64,000 bases of DNA, from NCBI GenBank assembly GCA_017432565.1, contig JAFRIW010000003.1:28705-92704 (forward strand). The letters run 5' to 3'. Position 1 is the stretch's first letter, and every line of letters begins with the position of its first letter. Below the pieces are notes generated by a model. That model searched no databases, was not told the DNA's origin, and was given only the letters and a program-made list of their open reading frames with translations. The DNA is from Lachnospiraceae bacterium (GTDB lineage: Bacteria; Bacillota; Clostridia; Lachnospirales; Lachnospiraceae). Position numbers and translations under genes: made by a program. Below, piece by piece: positions 56,453 to 64,000 of the stretch.

Positions 56453-56514
56453 AAGAAGACGGGCCGGAATCGCACGAAACGGAAAGGAGAGCGCCTGCCG
56501 GCGCGGAAAAAGAA

Positions 56515-56712
56515 ATGTTATTCAGAGCAAAATTACGACAGAAGTGTTCAGAGCTGCTCCGGGACGAGAGCGGACTCGGGACGGTGGAAATCATTCTGAT
56601 TATGGTGGTGCTGATCGGGCTGGTCATCATCTTCAAGACACAGCTCAATTCACTGGTAGGGACGGTTTTCAACCGCATCACGGAGCAGAGCAACACAATT
56701 CTGGCGGATTAG
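56515..56712 (+). CDS. flp: Flp-type prepilin
   Basis: 65 aa. A short leader ending RDESG is cut by the prepilin peptidase before LGTVEIILIMVVLIGLVIIF, with Glu at +5, the Flp (type IVb) pilin rule. A hydrophobic helix and a short C-terminal tail follow. This is the likely major pilus subunit. The closest ribosome binding site (AAAGGAG) is 27 nt upstream of this ATG, so translation may need the preceding genes or a non-standard start. Confidence 0.85.
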   Translation: MLFRAKLRQKCSELLRDESGLGTVEIILIMVVLIGLVIIFKTQLNSLVGTVFNRITEQSNTILAD

Positions 56713-56715
56713 AGA

Positions 56716-58176
56716 ATGAAAACGGAAAGAAGGAGACACTCATCGGTATGCGGATATCTCACGGTCTATCTGGCGCTTTCTCTCGGGGTCCTGCTGCCGC
56801 TCTATTTTGCGCTGATGCAGGGAGCCAGGGAGAATGCCGTCCGGTTCCGGACAGTCTGTGCCGCGGATATCGCGGGCACTTCGGCGCTGGGCGAATATCA
56901 CAGAGAGCTGCAGAGGCAGTATGATCTGTTCTTTATTGATACTTCCTACGGGACCGGTGCGCCGGCCCTGGAGAATACTGCCCGGCATCTGAAGGACTAT
57001 ATGAACCGGAATTATGAGATGACGGGACTGATCGGCGTGACGAAAAGGAGGGATTTTACGGCCATCACGGCCGACACGCCGGCGGTTTTGCAGGCCCGCT
57101 ATATCACGGACAGTGATTTCCGTCCGGTCAGGCAGCAGATTTATGCCTACATGGCGGCCGATCCGGTGGAGGATGTGATTGCGGGTGCGCTGGCTGACAT
57201 CGATCAGTTTCAGGGATTTTCTCTGGAATCCGGGGAGTGGCAGAGCCGGCGGGATGAAAGCGAGCGGGCGCTGGAGGAGGCAAGGCGCGGACAGGCGGAG
57301 CTCAGGGATGAAAACGGGGAGGAAGTGCCCATCGAAAATCCCGGCGATGCCGTCATCGGCTTCCGCGGAACGCCGATTCTGAACCAGGTGATCACGAATC
57401 TCGATATGGTTTCACAGGAAAGCATCGACCTGTCGCAGGTCTTTTCGCACAGAGGCGCTGCTTTTTCGGGAAGCTGGGAACCGGAGAACACGCATGATTA
57501 CCCGGAAGCGGACGCGCTCACCGCAGATGAGTACATCCTGGAAAAATGCGGCAATTACCGGGAGACAATGAAGAAAAGCAAACTCAAATACCAGGTGGAG
57601 TATATCCTGGCGGGAAAAGCGGAGGACGAACAGAACCTGGAGGCGATTGCCCGCAGGCTGATCATCATCCGGGAGGCGGCGAACTGTATGTATCTGTTTT
57701 CGGATGAGGGAAAAGTGCAGGAGGCGCGCATCCTCTCGCTCGCCCTGGCCTGCTGTCTTCTGAATCCGGAACTGGAACAGGTGATTACGCCGGTGGTCCT
57801 GTTTGCCTGGGCCTATCTGGAATCCGTACAGGATGTGAAAAGTCTGATGGCGGGCGGCCGTGTGCCGCTGCTGAAGGATGCCTCCTCCTGGAAGATTCCG
57901 CTGCTGAGTATTCTTGTGCCGACGATTGCAACCCGGGCTGATTCCGGCGGGAGCGGTCTTGGCTATCAGGATTATCTGCGGATTTTCCTGTTCCTGGAGG
58001 GGCGGGACGTGAAAACCCGGCGGCTGCTGGACATCATGGAGACCGACATCCGCAAAACGGCGGGCAACCGGCTTTTCATGATTGACGGGTGTATTGATGC
58101 CTTTACCATGCAGGCGGATGTCCGGGACACTTCCGGCTACACATATACGGTTGAGGAAGAGTTCGGATATAACTGA
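56716..58176 (+). CDS. DUF5702 domain protein of the Tad locus
   Basis: 486 aa. An N-terminal signal-anchor (GYLTVYLALSLGVLLPLYFALMQG) is followed by a large extracellular domain with YDLFFIDTSYG and a C-terminal GLGYQDYLRIFLFLEGRDVK segment. I recognise it as DUF5702, which accompanies Tad genes in Clostridia. The function is unknown; a pseudopilin-like or assembly role is likely. It begins 3 nt after the flp stop. Confidence 0.82.
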   Translation: MKTERRRHSSVCGYLTVYLALSLGVLLPLYFALMQGARENAVRFRTVCAADIAGTSALGEYHRELQRQYDLFFIDTSYGTGAPALENTARHLKDYMNRNYEMTGLIGVTKRRDFTAITADTPAVLQARYITDSDFRPVRQQIYAYMAADPVEDVIAGALADIDQFQGFSLESGEWQSRRDESERALEEARRGQAELRDENGEEVPIENPGDAVIGFRGTPILNQVITNLDMVSQESIDLSQVFSHRGAAFSGSWEPENTHDYPEADALTADEYILEKCGNYRETMKKSKLKYQVEYILAGKAEDEQNLEAIARRLIIIREAANCMYLFSDEGKVQEARILSLALACCLLNPELEQVITPVVLFAWAYLESVQDVKSLMAGGRVPLLKDASSWKIPLLSILVPTIATRADSGGSGLGYQDYLRIFLFLEGRDVKTRRLLDIMETDIRKTAGNRLFMIDGCIDAFTMQADVRDTSGYTYTVEEEFGYN

Positions 58177-58220
58177 CCGGCCCGGCCGTGCCGCACATTG
58201 AGGAAACAGAAGGAGTAAGT

Positions 58221-59219
58221 ATGAGAGAGCAAAAGGCGGTGGAGATGCCCTTTTCATTTCGCGGAAGATTCTGCGGAAGGTTGAAACTGATCCGAAGCAT
58301 TATAAAAAGAAGATACAGGCCTCTCCGGGCAGCGGTCGGTTGCAAAAGGGCGTCTTCACCGCCTTTTGCCTCAGGAGGGATGACGATCGAGGCTGCGCTG
58401 GCGGTGCCTTTGTTCCTGTTCTTTTTCGCAAATCTGCTGACGGCGTTTGATATGCTGCGGCTCTCCGGAAACATGACGGCAGCGCTGCACCAGACCGGCA
58501 GCAGGCTGTCAGAATATGCTTATTTTTACCGGTACGGGCTGTCGGATGTCATCGATCTGCAGCAGCACAATGACCAGCAGGAAGGAAATATGGACAATGC
58601 ACTGAGCGGCATTCCTGGCTTCGCTGTCTCGGTCACGCTCTCGGAGACTTTTGTCCGGAGCAGTGTGGAGGACATGCTGGGCAGAGATTATCTCGATCAC
58701 ACCTGTCTGGAAGGAGGAGGCGGCGCCATTTCCTATCTGCGCTCCAACATCATGGCGGACGGGGACATCATCGACCTGGTGGCTGATTACCGGATCCGGC
58801 CCTTTATGCCGCTGCCTGATTTTGACGGATTTCCCATGCAGAGCCGTTACTACGGCCATGCTTTTGTGGGCTATGCGCTGAGCGGAGAAGCGGAGGATGA
58901 CAGCGCGGGGCAGGACGTCTATGTGTTCATTACACCGACCGGGCATGTCTACCATATGAACAGAGAATGTACTTATCTTCAGCCGTCCATCACGCCGATT
59001 CCGGCAGGGGACCTTAAAGGTGCCCGGAACAACAGCGGCGGGAAATACTATCCCTGCGAGGTCTGCAGCCCCTCCGGACAGGGGCTGATGTTTATCACAC
59101 GGGAGGGCAACAGATTTCATAACAGTGCCACCTGTCCTGCGCTGAAGCGGACAGTTTATGCGGTTACGCTGGAATCGGTCAAAGATCATATGCCGGCCTG
59201 TTCAAAATGCGGCCACTGA
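58221..59219 (+). CDS. TadE-like pseudopilin with two metal-binding-like modules
   Basis: 332 aa from ATG 58221 (GAAGGAG upstream). A basic N terminus and a TadE-type hydrophobic segment (GGMTIEAALAVPLFLFFFANLL) are followed by an extracellular domain. The last 100 residues hold two similar modules: VYHMNRECTYL ... YYPCEVC and RFHNSATCPAL ... MPACSKC, each with His-x(4 or 5)-Cys then CxxC. These look like zinc or redox sites. It is a minor pilin-like protein of the Tad system. Confidence 0.8.
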   Translation: MREQKAVEMPFSFRGRFCGRLKLIRSIIKRRYRPLRAAVGCKRASSPPFASGGMTIEAALAVPLFLFFFANLLTAFDMLRLSGNMTAALHQTGSRLSEYAYFYRYGLSDVIDLQQHNDQQEGNMDNALSGIPGFAVSVTLSETFVRSSVEDMLGRDYLDHTCLEGGGGAISYLRSNIMADGDIIDLVADYRIRPFMPLPDFDGFPMQSRYYGHAFVGYALSGEAEDDSAGQDVYVFITPTGHVYHMNRECTYLQPSITPIPAGDLKGARNNSGGKYYPCEVCSPSGQGLMFITREGNRFHNSATCPALKRTVYAVTLESVKDHMPACSKCGH

Positions 59220-59270
59220 AAACGGATGAGGCAATTCCGAACAGAAGGCGGAAAAGGAGGAATCGGTGAT

Positions 59271-59720
59271 ATGTGGAGAGCGGCGGCGAATCTTGTTTTC
59301 CTGACAGCGGCCGGATGGTTTGATCTTCGGACCAGAAAAATACCGGTCCGGCTGATTCTTGCGGCACTTGCAGCTGCGGTCGCCGCGGATCTGATGCTGT
59401 GTCTGCAGGATCCGTCCTGTCTCACGGACTGCCTGTTTTCGCTGCTGCCGGGCGTTTTCCTGCTCCTGCTCGCATTTGTGACACGCGGGCAGATCGGCTG
59501 CGGAGACGGGCTGTGTCTTCTGATCAGCGGACTGCTGACAGGGAGTGAAAAGACGTGCTTTGAGCTGATGACGGCTGCCGTATTGTCCGCTGTTTATGCG
59601 GCCTTTCTGCTGATCCGCAAAAAGCGCAGCGCAGACCTGATCGCGTTTGTCCCGTTTCTGGCAGCAGGGGCAGCTGCCGCGATTGTCTTCGATGCTGCAA
59701 AGGAGGGTTTATTCAGATGA
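59271..59720 (+). CDS. Prepilin peptidase (TadV/CpaA, A24 family)
   Basis: 149 aa polytopic membrane protease. The two catalytic Asp are in GWFDLRTRKIPV near residue 20 and in the GxGD motif IGCGDGLCLL near 84. ATG 59271 has AAAGGAGG upstream; the in-frame ATG 45 nt before is less likely. It cleaves the Flp leader. The hydrophilic methylase domain of long prepilin peptidases is absent, as is normal for TadV. Confidence 0.88.
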   Translation: MWRAAANLVFLTAAGWFDLRTRKIPVRLILAALAAAVAADLMLCLQDPSCLTDCLFSLLPGVFLLLLAFVTRGQIGCGDGLCLLISGLLTGSEKTCFELMTAAVLSAVYAAFLLIRKKRSADLIAFVPFLAAGAAAAIVFDAAKEGLFR

Positions 59721-60196
59721 AGAAAAACAGTCAGAACAGTGCGGATCCGGGCGGCTATCTTACCACAGAGGCGGCGATGATTGTTCCGCTGATCATTATT
59801 TTGTACTGTATCCTGATTTATCTGTGTTTTTATCAGTACGACCGGTGCCTGCTGGCGCAGGACAGCTATCTTGTCTGCCTGGAAATCAGCGGCCGGAAGG
59901 AAAACCGGGAACAGACACATGCGGCTCTGAACAGAGCCAAATATTTTATGTTAAGCGATCTGCAGGAAGCTGTCCGCATCGATGGCAGGCAGGTGAATCT
60001 GGAAGGAAATGCCGGCATTCTGCCGCAGGTGTTTACGGAACATTCCATGATGCCGGAGAACTGGCGGATGTCTTTTTCCGCCGCTGCCGCCGCAAACGAC
60101 CCTCCGAAGGACGTTCGTCTTTACCGGAGAGTCCGATGGATTCTGAAAAAGGGTTATGAGTTCCTGACAAAAGATGAGGAAAAGGAGAACGAATGA
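59717..60196 (+). CDS. TadE-like pseudopilin
   Basis: 159 aa. A short N-terminal part ending GGYLTTEAAMIVPLIIILYC has the Gly-x-Thr-x-Glu-Ala signature and hydrophobic helix of TadE-type proteins. A 110-residue extracellular domain follows. The start overlaps the peptidase stop (ATGA) and the end overlaps the FHA gene (ATGA), so all three are coupled. Confidence 0.82.
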   Translation: MKKNSQNSADPGGYLTTEAAMIVPLIIILYCILIYLCFYQYDRCLLAQDSYLVCLEISGRKENREQTHAALNRAKYFMLSDLQEAVRIDGRQVNLEGNAGILPQVFTEHSMMPENWRMSFSAAAAANDPPKDVRLYRRVRWILKKGYEFLTKDEEKENE

Positions 60197-61677
60197 ACTT
60201 GGAATACAGTTATTATACCGATGCATCGCACAATTATCTGGCAGTCCGCTGCCCGGAGGAGGAAGGATCCCGGAATTATCAGATCCGGATGCTGACCAGA
60301 AACCGGATTGAGGGACTGCTGCCCTGTACCAGGCTGTCTGTGGGAGAGGACGAAGATCTCTACTATGATATTACATCCAGGCAGAGCCTGAAAAATCTGT
60401 ATGATAACCGGACCATGACCGGGGCGGAACTGAAGCATTTCCTGGAAGAAATGCTGGCCATGGAGCGGGAGATTGCCGATTACCTGCTGGATTGCGCGAA
60501 GGTCGTCAGGAGCCCGGAGCTGGTTTTCTATGATCTGTTCCGGGACCGGTATTATTTCCTTTATTATCCCGCCAGCTGTGAGAGCAGCTGTCACGAGCTT
60601 TTTGCTTTTCTTTCCGATCATCTGGATGAGAGCGACCGGGAGGCTGTCTATGCTGCCTATCGTCTGACGGAATGCTCGGAGAATCCGAATTTTGTCCTGA
60701 CAGAGGAACTGGTGCGGGAGCTGTTTCCCGATCCGGATGTACAGGAGTTTGGGCAAAATCCGGAATGGGCCCATCGTCCGGCGGACGCGGGAGACATACA
60801 GGACGAGCAGGACGCTGCGATGGTGCGGGAGACGGAAACGCCGTATGTGGCGTCTGCCGCCATGAGAAGCTGGGATCTGAAGGAGGATTCCGCGGATCCG
60901 GAACAGGCCGGAGAAGAGAAAAATAAGAAAACCGGCAGCAATACACTCTGGATAGTCAGTGCTTTTCTCTGCCTGCTGGCGGGCGGCGGACTGGAGTGGG
61001 TCAGACGGACGCAGGCTGTGCCGCAGGAGCGGCTCTTTCCGATGCTGATCGCTGAAATGGTGCTGCTGCTGGCGGCAATTGCGCTGTCTGCCGCAGCCAT
61101 TATCGCGGGACTTAGGAAACCGAAAGCGGATCCGCAGGAGGAGAAGGTGCAGGAAGAGGCGTCTTCCGGGATCCGGGAGCCGGAGCAGCCGGCTGATTCT
61201 GACAGTGCAGACCACGGCCGGCGTGCGGAAGATTATCTTTCCGAGACCAGCTGGATCAGGAGAAACCAGTCTGCCGGACAGCAAAAGAGCGGCCGGGGGC
61301 CGGTCCGCCACAGTTTTCTCTATGACGAACAGGCCCGGTACGGAGCCGAGGACGGGTATGAAGAGCGCCTGAGACCGGAGGATGCGCCGAGCAAACTGCA
61401 TGGCCTTGGAAATGCAAGAATGTATCACATTGACCTGTCCCGCCTGCCCTGTACGGTCGGCAGGATGAGCCGCTTCAGCGACTATACGGTTGAAGACACT
61501 TCCGTCAGCGGCATGCATGTGCGTTTTGGCGGGACTCCGGAACAGATCACGGTCGAAGACCTGAACAGCGCGAACGGGACTTATCTGAACGGAGAGCGGC
61601 TAAAGCCGGGCGAGACGCAGACCCTCTGCCGCGGAGATGAGCTCCGGATCGGCAGGCTGGAATTCTGCTACCGGTGA
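60193..61677 (+). CDS. DUF6382 / FHA domain protein of the Tad locus
   Basis: 494 aa. The N-terminal part (MNLEYSYYTDASHNYLAVRC) is DUF6382 by my recognition. A linker and two membrane helices (LWIVSAFLCLLAGGGLEWV, AEMVLLLAAIALSAAAIIAGL; about residues 255-310) lead to a C-terminal FHA domain (VGRMSRFSDYTVEDTSVSGM, EDLNSANGTYLNGERL). FHA domains bind phosphothreonine, so pilus assembly may respond to a Ser/Thr kinase. It closes the Tad locus. Confidence 0.85.
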   Translation: MNLEYSYYTDASHNYLAVRCPEEEGSRNYQIRMLTRNRIEGLLPCTRLSVGEDEDLYYDITSRQSLKNLYDNRTMTGAELKHFLEEMLAMEREIADYLLDCAKVVRSPELVFYDLFRDRYYFLYYPASCESSCHELFAFLSDHLDESDREAVYAAYRLTECSENPNFVLTEELVRELFPDPDVQEFGQNPEWAHRPADAGDIQDEQDAAMVRETETPYVASAAMRSWDLKEDSADPEQAGEEKNKKTGSNTLWIVSAFLCLLAGGGLEWVRRTQAVPQERLFPMLIAEMVLLLAAIALSAAAIIAGLRKPKADPQEEKVQEEASSGIREPEQPADSDSADHGRRAEDYLSETSWIRRNQSAGQQKSGRGPVRHSFLYDEQARYGAEDGYEERLRPEDAPSKLHGLGNARMYHIDLSRLPCTVGRMSRFSDYTVEDTSVSGMHVRFGGTPEQITVEDLNSANGTYLNGERLKPGETQTLCRGDELRIGRLEFCYR

Positions 61678-61840
61678 ATTGCCAAGATGTGGTGGCATTA
61701 TAATAGGTAGAAACACTAAATGTAGTGATAGAGATTGGCCCGAAATTCTGCTATGATTATGAATGCTGAGCGGCGCCGGGTGAGCCGGTGTCCCTTCAGG
61801 CTGTATCAGGTCCGAAGTTCCGAAGCGGAGAGGAGAAGCG

Positions 61841-62254
61841 ATGAAAAGAGACGACAACTGCATTTTCTGCCGTATTGCAAACGGTGAGATTCCTTCCAGA
61901 ACAGTTTATGAAGATGAAGAGTTCCGGGTTATCCTGGATCTGGGGCCGGCGACCCGCGGACATGCACTGGTGCTTCCGAAGGAGCATTATGCGGATCTTT
62001 TTGAAATTCCGGAGGAGCTGGCAGCGAAAGCAATGGTGGTCGGTAAAAAGACTGCTGCACAGATGAAGGCTGCTCTTTGTGCAGACGGATTCAATCTGGT
62101 TCAGAACAACGGGGCCTGTGCAGGACAGACCGTGTCACATTTCCATCTGCACCTGATTCCGCGCTATGAGTCCGACGGACAGAAAATCGGATGGAATCCT
62201 TCCGAACCTTCGCCGGAGGAACTGGACGAAACATTGAAGCAGATTCTGGGATGA
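61841..62254 (+). CDS. HIT-family nucleotide hydrolase
   Basis: 137 aa. The histidine triad SHFHLHLIPR lies near residue 104, with the N-terminal CIFCRIANGEIPSRTVYED of the HIT family, where two Cys may bind zinc. The enzymes hydrolyse adenosine 5'-phosphoramidate-type substrates. GAGAGGAG precedes ATG 61841. The 163-nt upstream gap holds a -10-like TATAAT (61699-61704) without a good -35, and nothing else I can support. Confidence 0.92.
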   Translation: MKRDDNCIFCRIANGEIPSRTVYEDEEFRVILDLGPATRGHALVLPKEHYADLFEIPEELAAKAMVVGKKTAAQMKAALCADGFNLVQNNGACAGQTVSHFHLHLIPRYESDGQKIGWNPSEPSPEELDETLKQILG

Positions 62255-62257
62255 GCT

Positions 62258-63100
62258 ATGCGGGAATTAAATGTTGAAGTGATTACCGATGCCGTCCGAG
62301 AGATGTGCATCGAGGCAAACTACGGACTGACGCCGGACATGTGTGAGCGTCTGCAGAAAGCAGCGGGTGAAGAGGAATCCCCCCTGGGCAGGCAGATTCT
62401 GCATCAGCTGGAAGAAAATCTCGAAATTGCCGGAAATGACCGGATTCCGATCTGTCAGGACACCGGCATGGCCGTTGTTTTTCTGGAAATCGGCCAGGAG
62501 GTCTTTCTGACAGGGGGAGATCTGACAGAGGCTGTCAACGAGGGCGTCCGCCGCGGATACACGGAAGGCTACCTGCGTAAGTCTGTCGTAAGCGATCCGC
62601 TGATCCGGGAGAATACTAAAGATAACACGCCGGCGGTTCTGCACACGGAGATCGTGCCGGGCGACCGGGTCCGGATCACGGTTGCCCCGAAAGGCTTCGG
62701 CAGTGAAAACATGAGCCGCGTTGTAATGCTCAAGCCTGCCGATGGTGAGGAAGGTGTCATTCAGGCTATCGTGAATGCCGTGCGGGATGCAGGCCCCAAC
62801 GCCTGTCCGCCGATGGTGATCGGCGCCGGTGTCGGCGGAACCTTTGAAAAATGCGCCCTGCTGGCCAAAAAGGCGCTGACGCTCCCTGTTGATTCCCACT
62901 CGGAACTGCCCCATATCCGCAGGATTGAAGAGGAGGCACTTCGCCGGATCAATGCATCCGGGATCGGCCCCGCCGGTCTCGGCGGAAGTACGACCGCCCT
63001 TTCGGTCCGGATTCTCACCTGGCCCACACATATTGCGGGGCTGCCGGTCGGAATCAATATTTGCTGCCACGTCAACCGCCATGCGGTTCGGACAATATGA
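62258..63100 (+). CDS. Fumarate hydratase, Fe-S class, alpha subunit
   Basis: 280 aa. Class I (iron-sulfur) fumarase/tartrate dehydratase alpha subunit: RIPICQDTGMAVVFLEIG (cluster Cys near residue 68), APKGFGSENMSRVVML, DAGPNACPPMVIGAGVGG (second Cys), GINICCHVNRHAVR (further Cys). It starts 4 nt after the HIT stop. It interconverts fumarate and malate; the two-subunit form is common in anaerobes. Confidence 0.93.
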   Translation: MRELNVEVITDAVREMCIEANYGLTPDMCERLQKAAGEEESPLGRQILHQLEENLEIAGNDRIPICQDTGMAVVFLEIGQEVFLTGGDLTEAVNEGVRRGYTEGYLRKSVVSDPLIRENTKDNTPAVLHTEIVPGDRVRITVAPKGFGSENMSRVVMLKPADGEEGVIQAIVNAVRDAGPNACPPMVIGAGVGGTFEKCALLAKKALTLPVDSHSELPHIRRIEEEALRRINASGIGPAGLGGSTTALSVRILTWPTHIAGLPVGINICCHVNRHAVRTI

Positions 63101-63112
63101 TCGGAGAAAACC

Positions 63113-63643
63113 TTGGACAGATATCTTGAGACACCGCTGACAAAAGAAAAAACCGCACAGCTGCAGGCAGGCGATATGGTGTATCTGACGGGAACCATTT
63201 ATACCGCCAGAGATGCTGCACATAAAAGAATGGAACAGGCGCTTCGCGCAGGAGAGGAGCTTCCCTTCCCGATCGAAGATGCCGTGATCTATTACATGGG
63301 ACCGAGCCCGGCCAGGGAAGGACGGCCGATCGGTTCCGCGGGACCGACGACCGCGAGCCGGATGGACAAGTATACACCGGAGCTGCTGGATCTGGGCATG
63401 TCTGCCATGATCGGAAAAGGAAAACGCTCACAGGAAGTCCGCGATGCGATCGTCAGAAACGGCGCGGTCTATCTCGCAGCCATCGGCGGAGCCGGTGCAC
63501 TGCTCTCCCGCTCGATCGAGAAGGCCGAAGTCATCGCGTATGAAGACCTTGGCACAGAGGCGGTCCGCAGACTGACAGTGAAGAATTTTCCCGCCATTGT
63601 CGTGTTCGACAGTCAGGGCAGGGATCTGTACATTTACAATTGA
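63113..63643 (+). CDS. Fumarate hydratase, Fe-S class, beta subunit
   Basis: 176 aa, starting at TTG 63113 behind GGAG. It shows LQAGDMVYLTGTIYTARDAAHKRM in two parts, YYMGPSPAREGRPIGSAGPTTASRMD in two parts, MIGKGKRS and a closing IVVFDSQGRDLY. This corresponds to the C-terminal domain of one-chain class I fumarases. It lies 12 nt after the alpha subunit. The tRNA promoter overlaps its stop codon. Confidence 0.93.
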   Translation: MDRYLETPLTKEKTAQLQAGDMVYLTGTIYTARDAAHKRMEQALRAGEELPFPIEDAVIYYMGPSPAREGRPIGSAGPTTASRMDKYTPELLDLGMSAMIGKGKRSQEVRDAIVRNGAVYLAAIGGAGALLSRSIEKAEVIAYEDLGTEAVRRLTVKNFPAIVVFDSQGRDLYIYN

Positions 63644-63668
63644 CAAAAATTCCCGTGCTATGTATAAT
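63640..63668 (+). promoter_or_regulatory. Promoter of the tRNA-Ser gene
   Basis: TTGACA (63640-63645), 17 bp, TATAAT (63663-63668), a full consensus promoter overlapping the fumarase stop codon and about 60 bp upstream of the tRNA. Confidence 0.9.
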
Positions 63669-63730
63669 TTAGAATGCGCTCTCAAAAAAGGGCGCATAAT
63701 TTAACATTTGAACAATGAGTTCAGTGTTCT

Positions 63731-63820
63731 GGAGTAATACTCAAGAGGCTGAAGAGGCGCCCCTGCTAAGGGTGTAGGTCGGCTAAAACCGGCGCGAGGG
63801 TTCAAATCCCTCTTACTCCG
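63731..63820 (+). tRNA. tRNA-Ser (anticodon GCU)
   Basis: 90 nt. Acceptor stem GGAGTAA/TTACTCC with discriminator G, anticodon loop CTGCTAA (anticodon GCT), a long class II variable arm (GTAGGTCGGC...GCCGGCGC region), and a T arm with GGTTCAAATCC. CCA is not encoded. It reads AGC and AGU codons. Confidence 0.96.
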
Positions 63821-63859
63821 TTCCGTCTGAGGTTTATAAAAAATTTTTTATAAAAGTTA

Positions 63860-63929
63860 TTGACAGACGGAAAAACAGGTAGTATTATAAGCAAGCTGTC
63901 GCTCCGACAGGCAGACAACCTCGGTTGTC
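63860..63929 (+). promoter_or_regulatory. Strong promoter and structured leader at the right edge
   Basis: TTGACA (63860-63865), 17 bp, TATTAT (63883-63888). The transcribed part then has two short perfect hairpins, CTGTCG-ctc-CGACAG (63896-63910) and GACAACC-tc-GGTTGTC (63914-63929). No coding start is seen before the window ends. The pattern would suit the leader of an rRNA or other stable-RNA operon beyond the edge (inference). Confidence 0.6.
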
Positions 63930-64000
63930 AGATGAACATTTAAAATCGAATATCAGACAATCAAACAGAAATGCGACCCCGAATTTCCGAAAAAAGAACA

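Overview
The window looks like the chromosomal replication-origin region of a GC-rich (mid-50s % by eye) Firmicute of the class Clostridia, most likely a Lachnospiraceae relative. Reasons: the conserved order rpmH-rnpA-yidD-yidC-jag-mnmE-mnmG-rsmG-parA-parB runs leftward away from an oriC with DnaA boxes; dnaA-dnaN-yaaA-recF-gyrB-gyrA runs rightward; and there are families I associate with Lachnospiraceae (DUF3881, DUF4446, DUF5702, DUF6382-FHA, FeoB-associated Cys-rich protein).

Layout. 1-5.3 kb: the 5' part of a lipoprotein gene, a VanX-like D,D-dipeptidase, a gamma-carbonic-anhydrase-like protein, RecD2 helicase, and two poorly known genes at the end of the leftward origin operon. 5.3-16.6 kb: leftward housekeeping block (serS, DUF4446, parB, parA, rsmG, two perfect parS sites, mnmG, mnmE, jag/khpB, yidC, yidD, rnpA, rpmH). 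16.6-17.2 kb: oriC. 17.2-26.1 kb: dnaA, dnaN, yaaA, recF, gyrB, gyrA, closed by a strong terminator. 26.2-29.4 kb: ferrous-iron uptake operon (two FeoA-type proteins, FeoB, Cys-rich partner) behind a promoter carrying a DtxR/IdeR-like box. 29.4-40.2 kb: D-Ala-D-Ala carboxypeptidase, trmB, a small FakA-like protein, a phosphoesterase, a copper ATPase with HMA domains at both ends (the last one preceded by its own ribosome binding site), a Zur-type zinc ABC importer, a DUF1858 protein, a DUF212 protein, rfbD and rubredoxin. 40.3-61.7 kb: a Tad/Flp pilus locus (tadZ-like, cpaF, tadB, tadC, flp pilin, DUF5702 protein, two TadE-like proteins, prepilin peptidase, FHA protein). 61.8-64.0 kb: HIT protein, two-subunit Fe-S fumarase, tRNA-Ser(GCU), and a strong promoter at the right edge.

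The most unusual object is an 11.5-kb mobile element (about 41851-53353) inserted inside the pilus motor ATPase gene cpaF. Joining base 41850 to base 53354 restores one continuous 407-codon CpaF. The element encodes three tyrosine recombinases in overlapping tandem (398, 900 and 506 aa), a 164-aa coiled-coil TnpC/DUF6262-like protein and a Pif1-type helicase in one operon. An XRE repressor gene is divergent from the operon, and two copies of a 19-bp near-palindrome lie between them. Its cargo is an EcoRI-family adenine methyltransferase next to a DUF262-HNH nuclease, a plausible two-gene restriction-modification/defence module, plus two small unrecognised proteins. The arrangement resembles Tn554-family and recombinase-in-trio elements but adds a helicase. 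The insertion should silence pilus assembly while it is present and might act as a reversible switch.

Promoters, operators and terminators were found by eye; family names come from motif recognition, not from a search.
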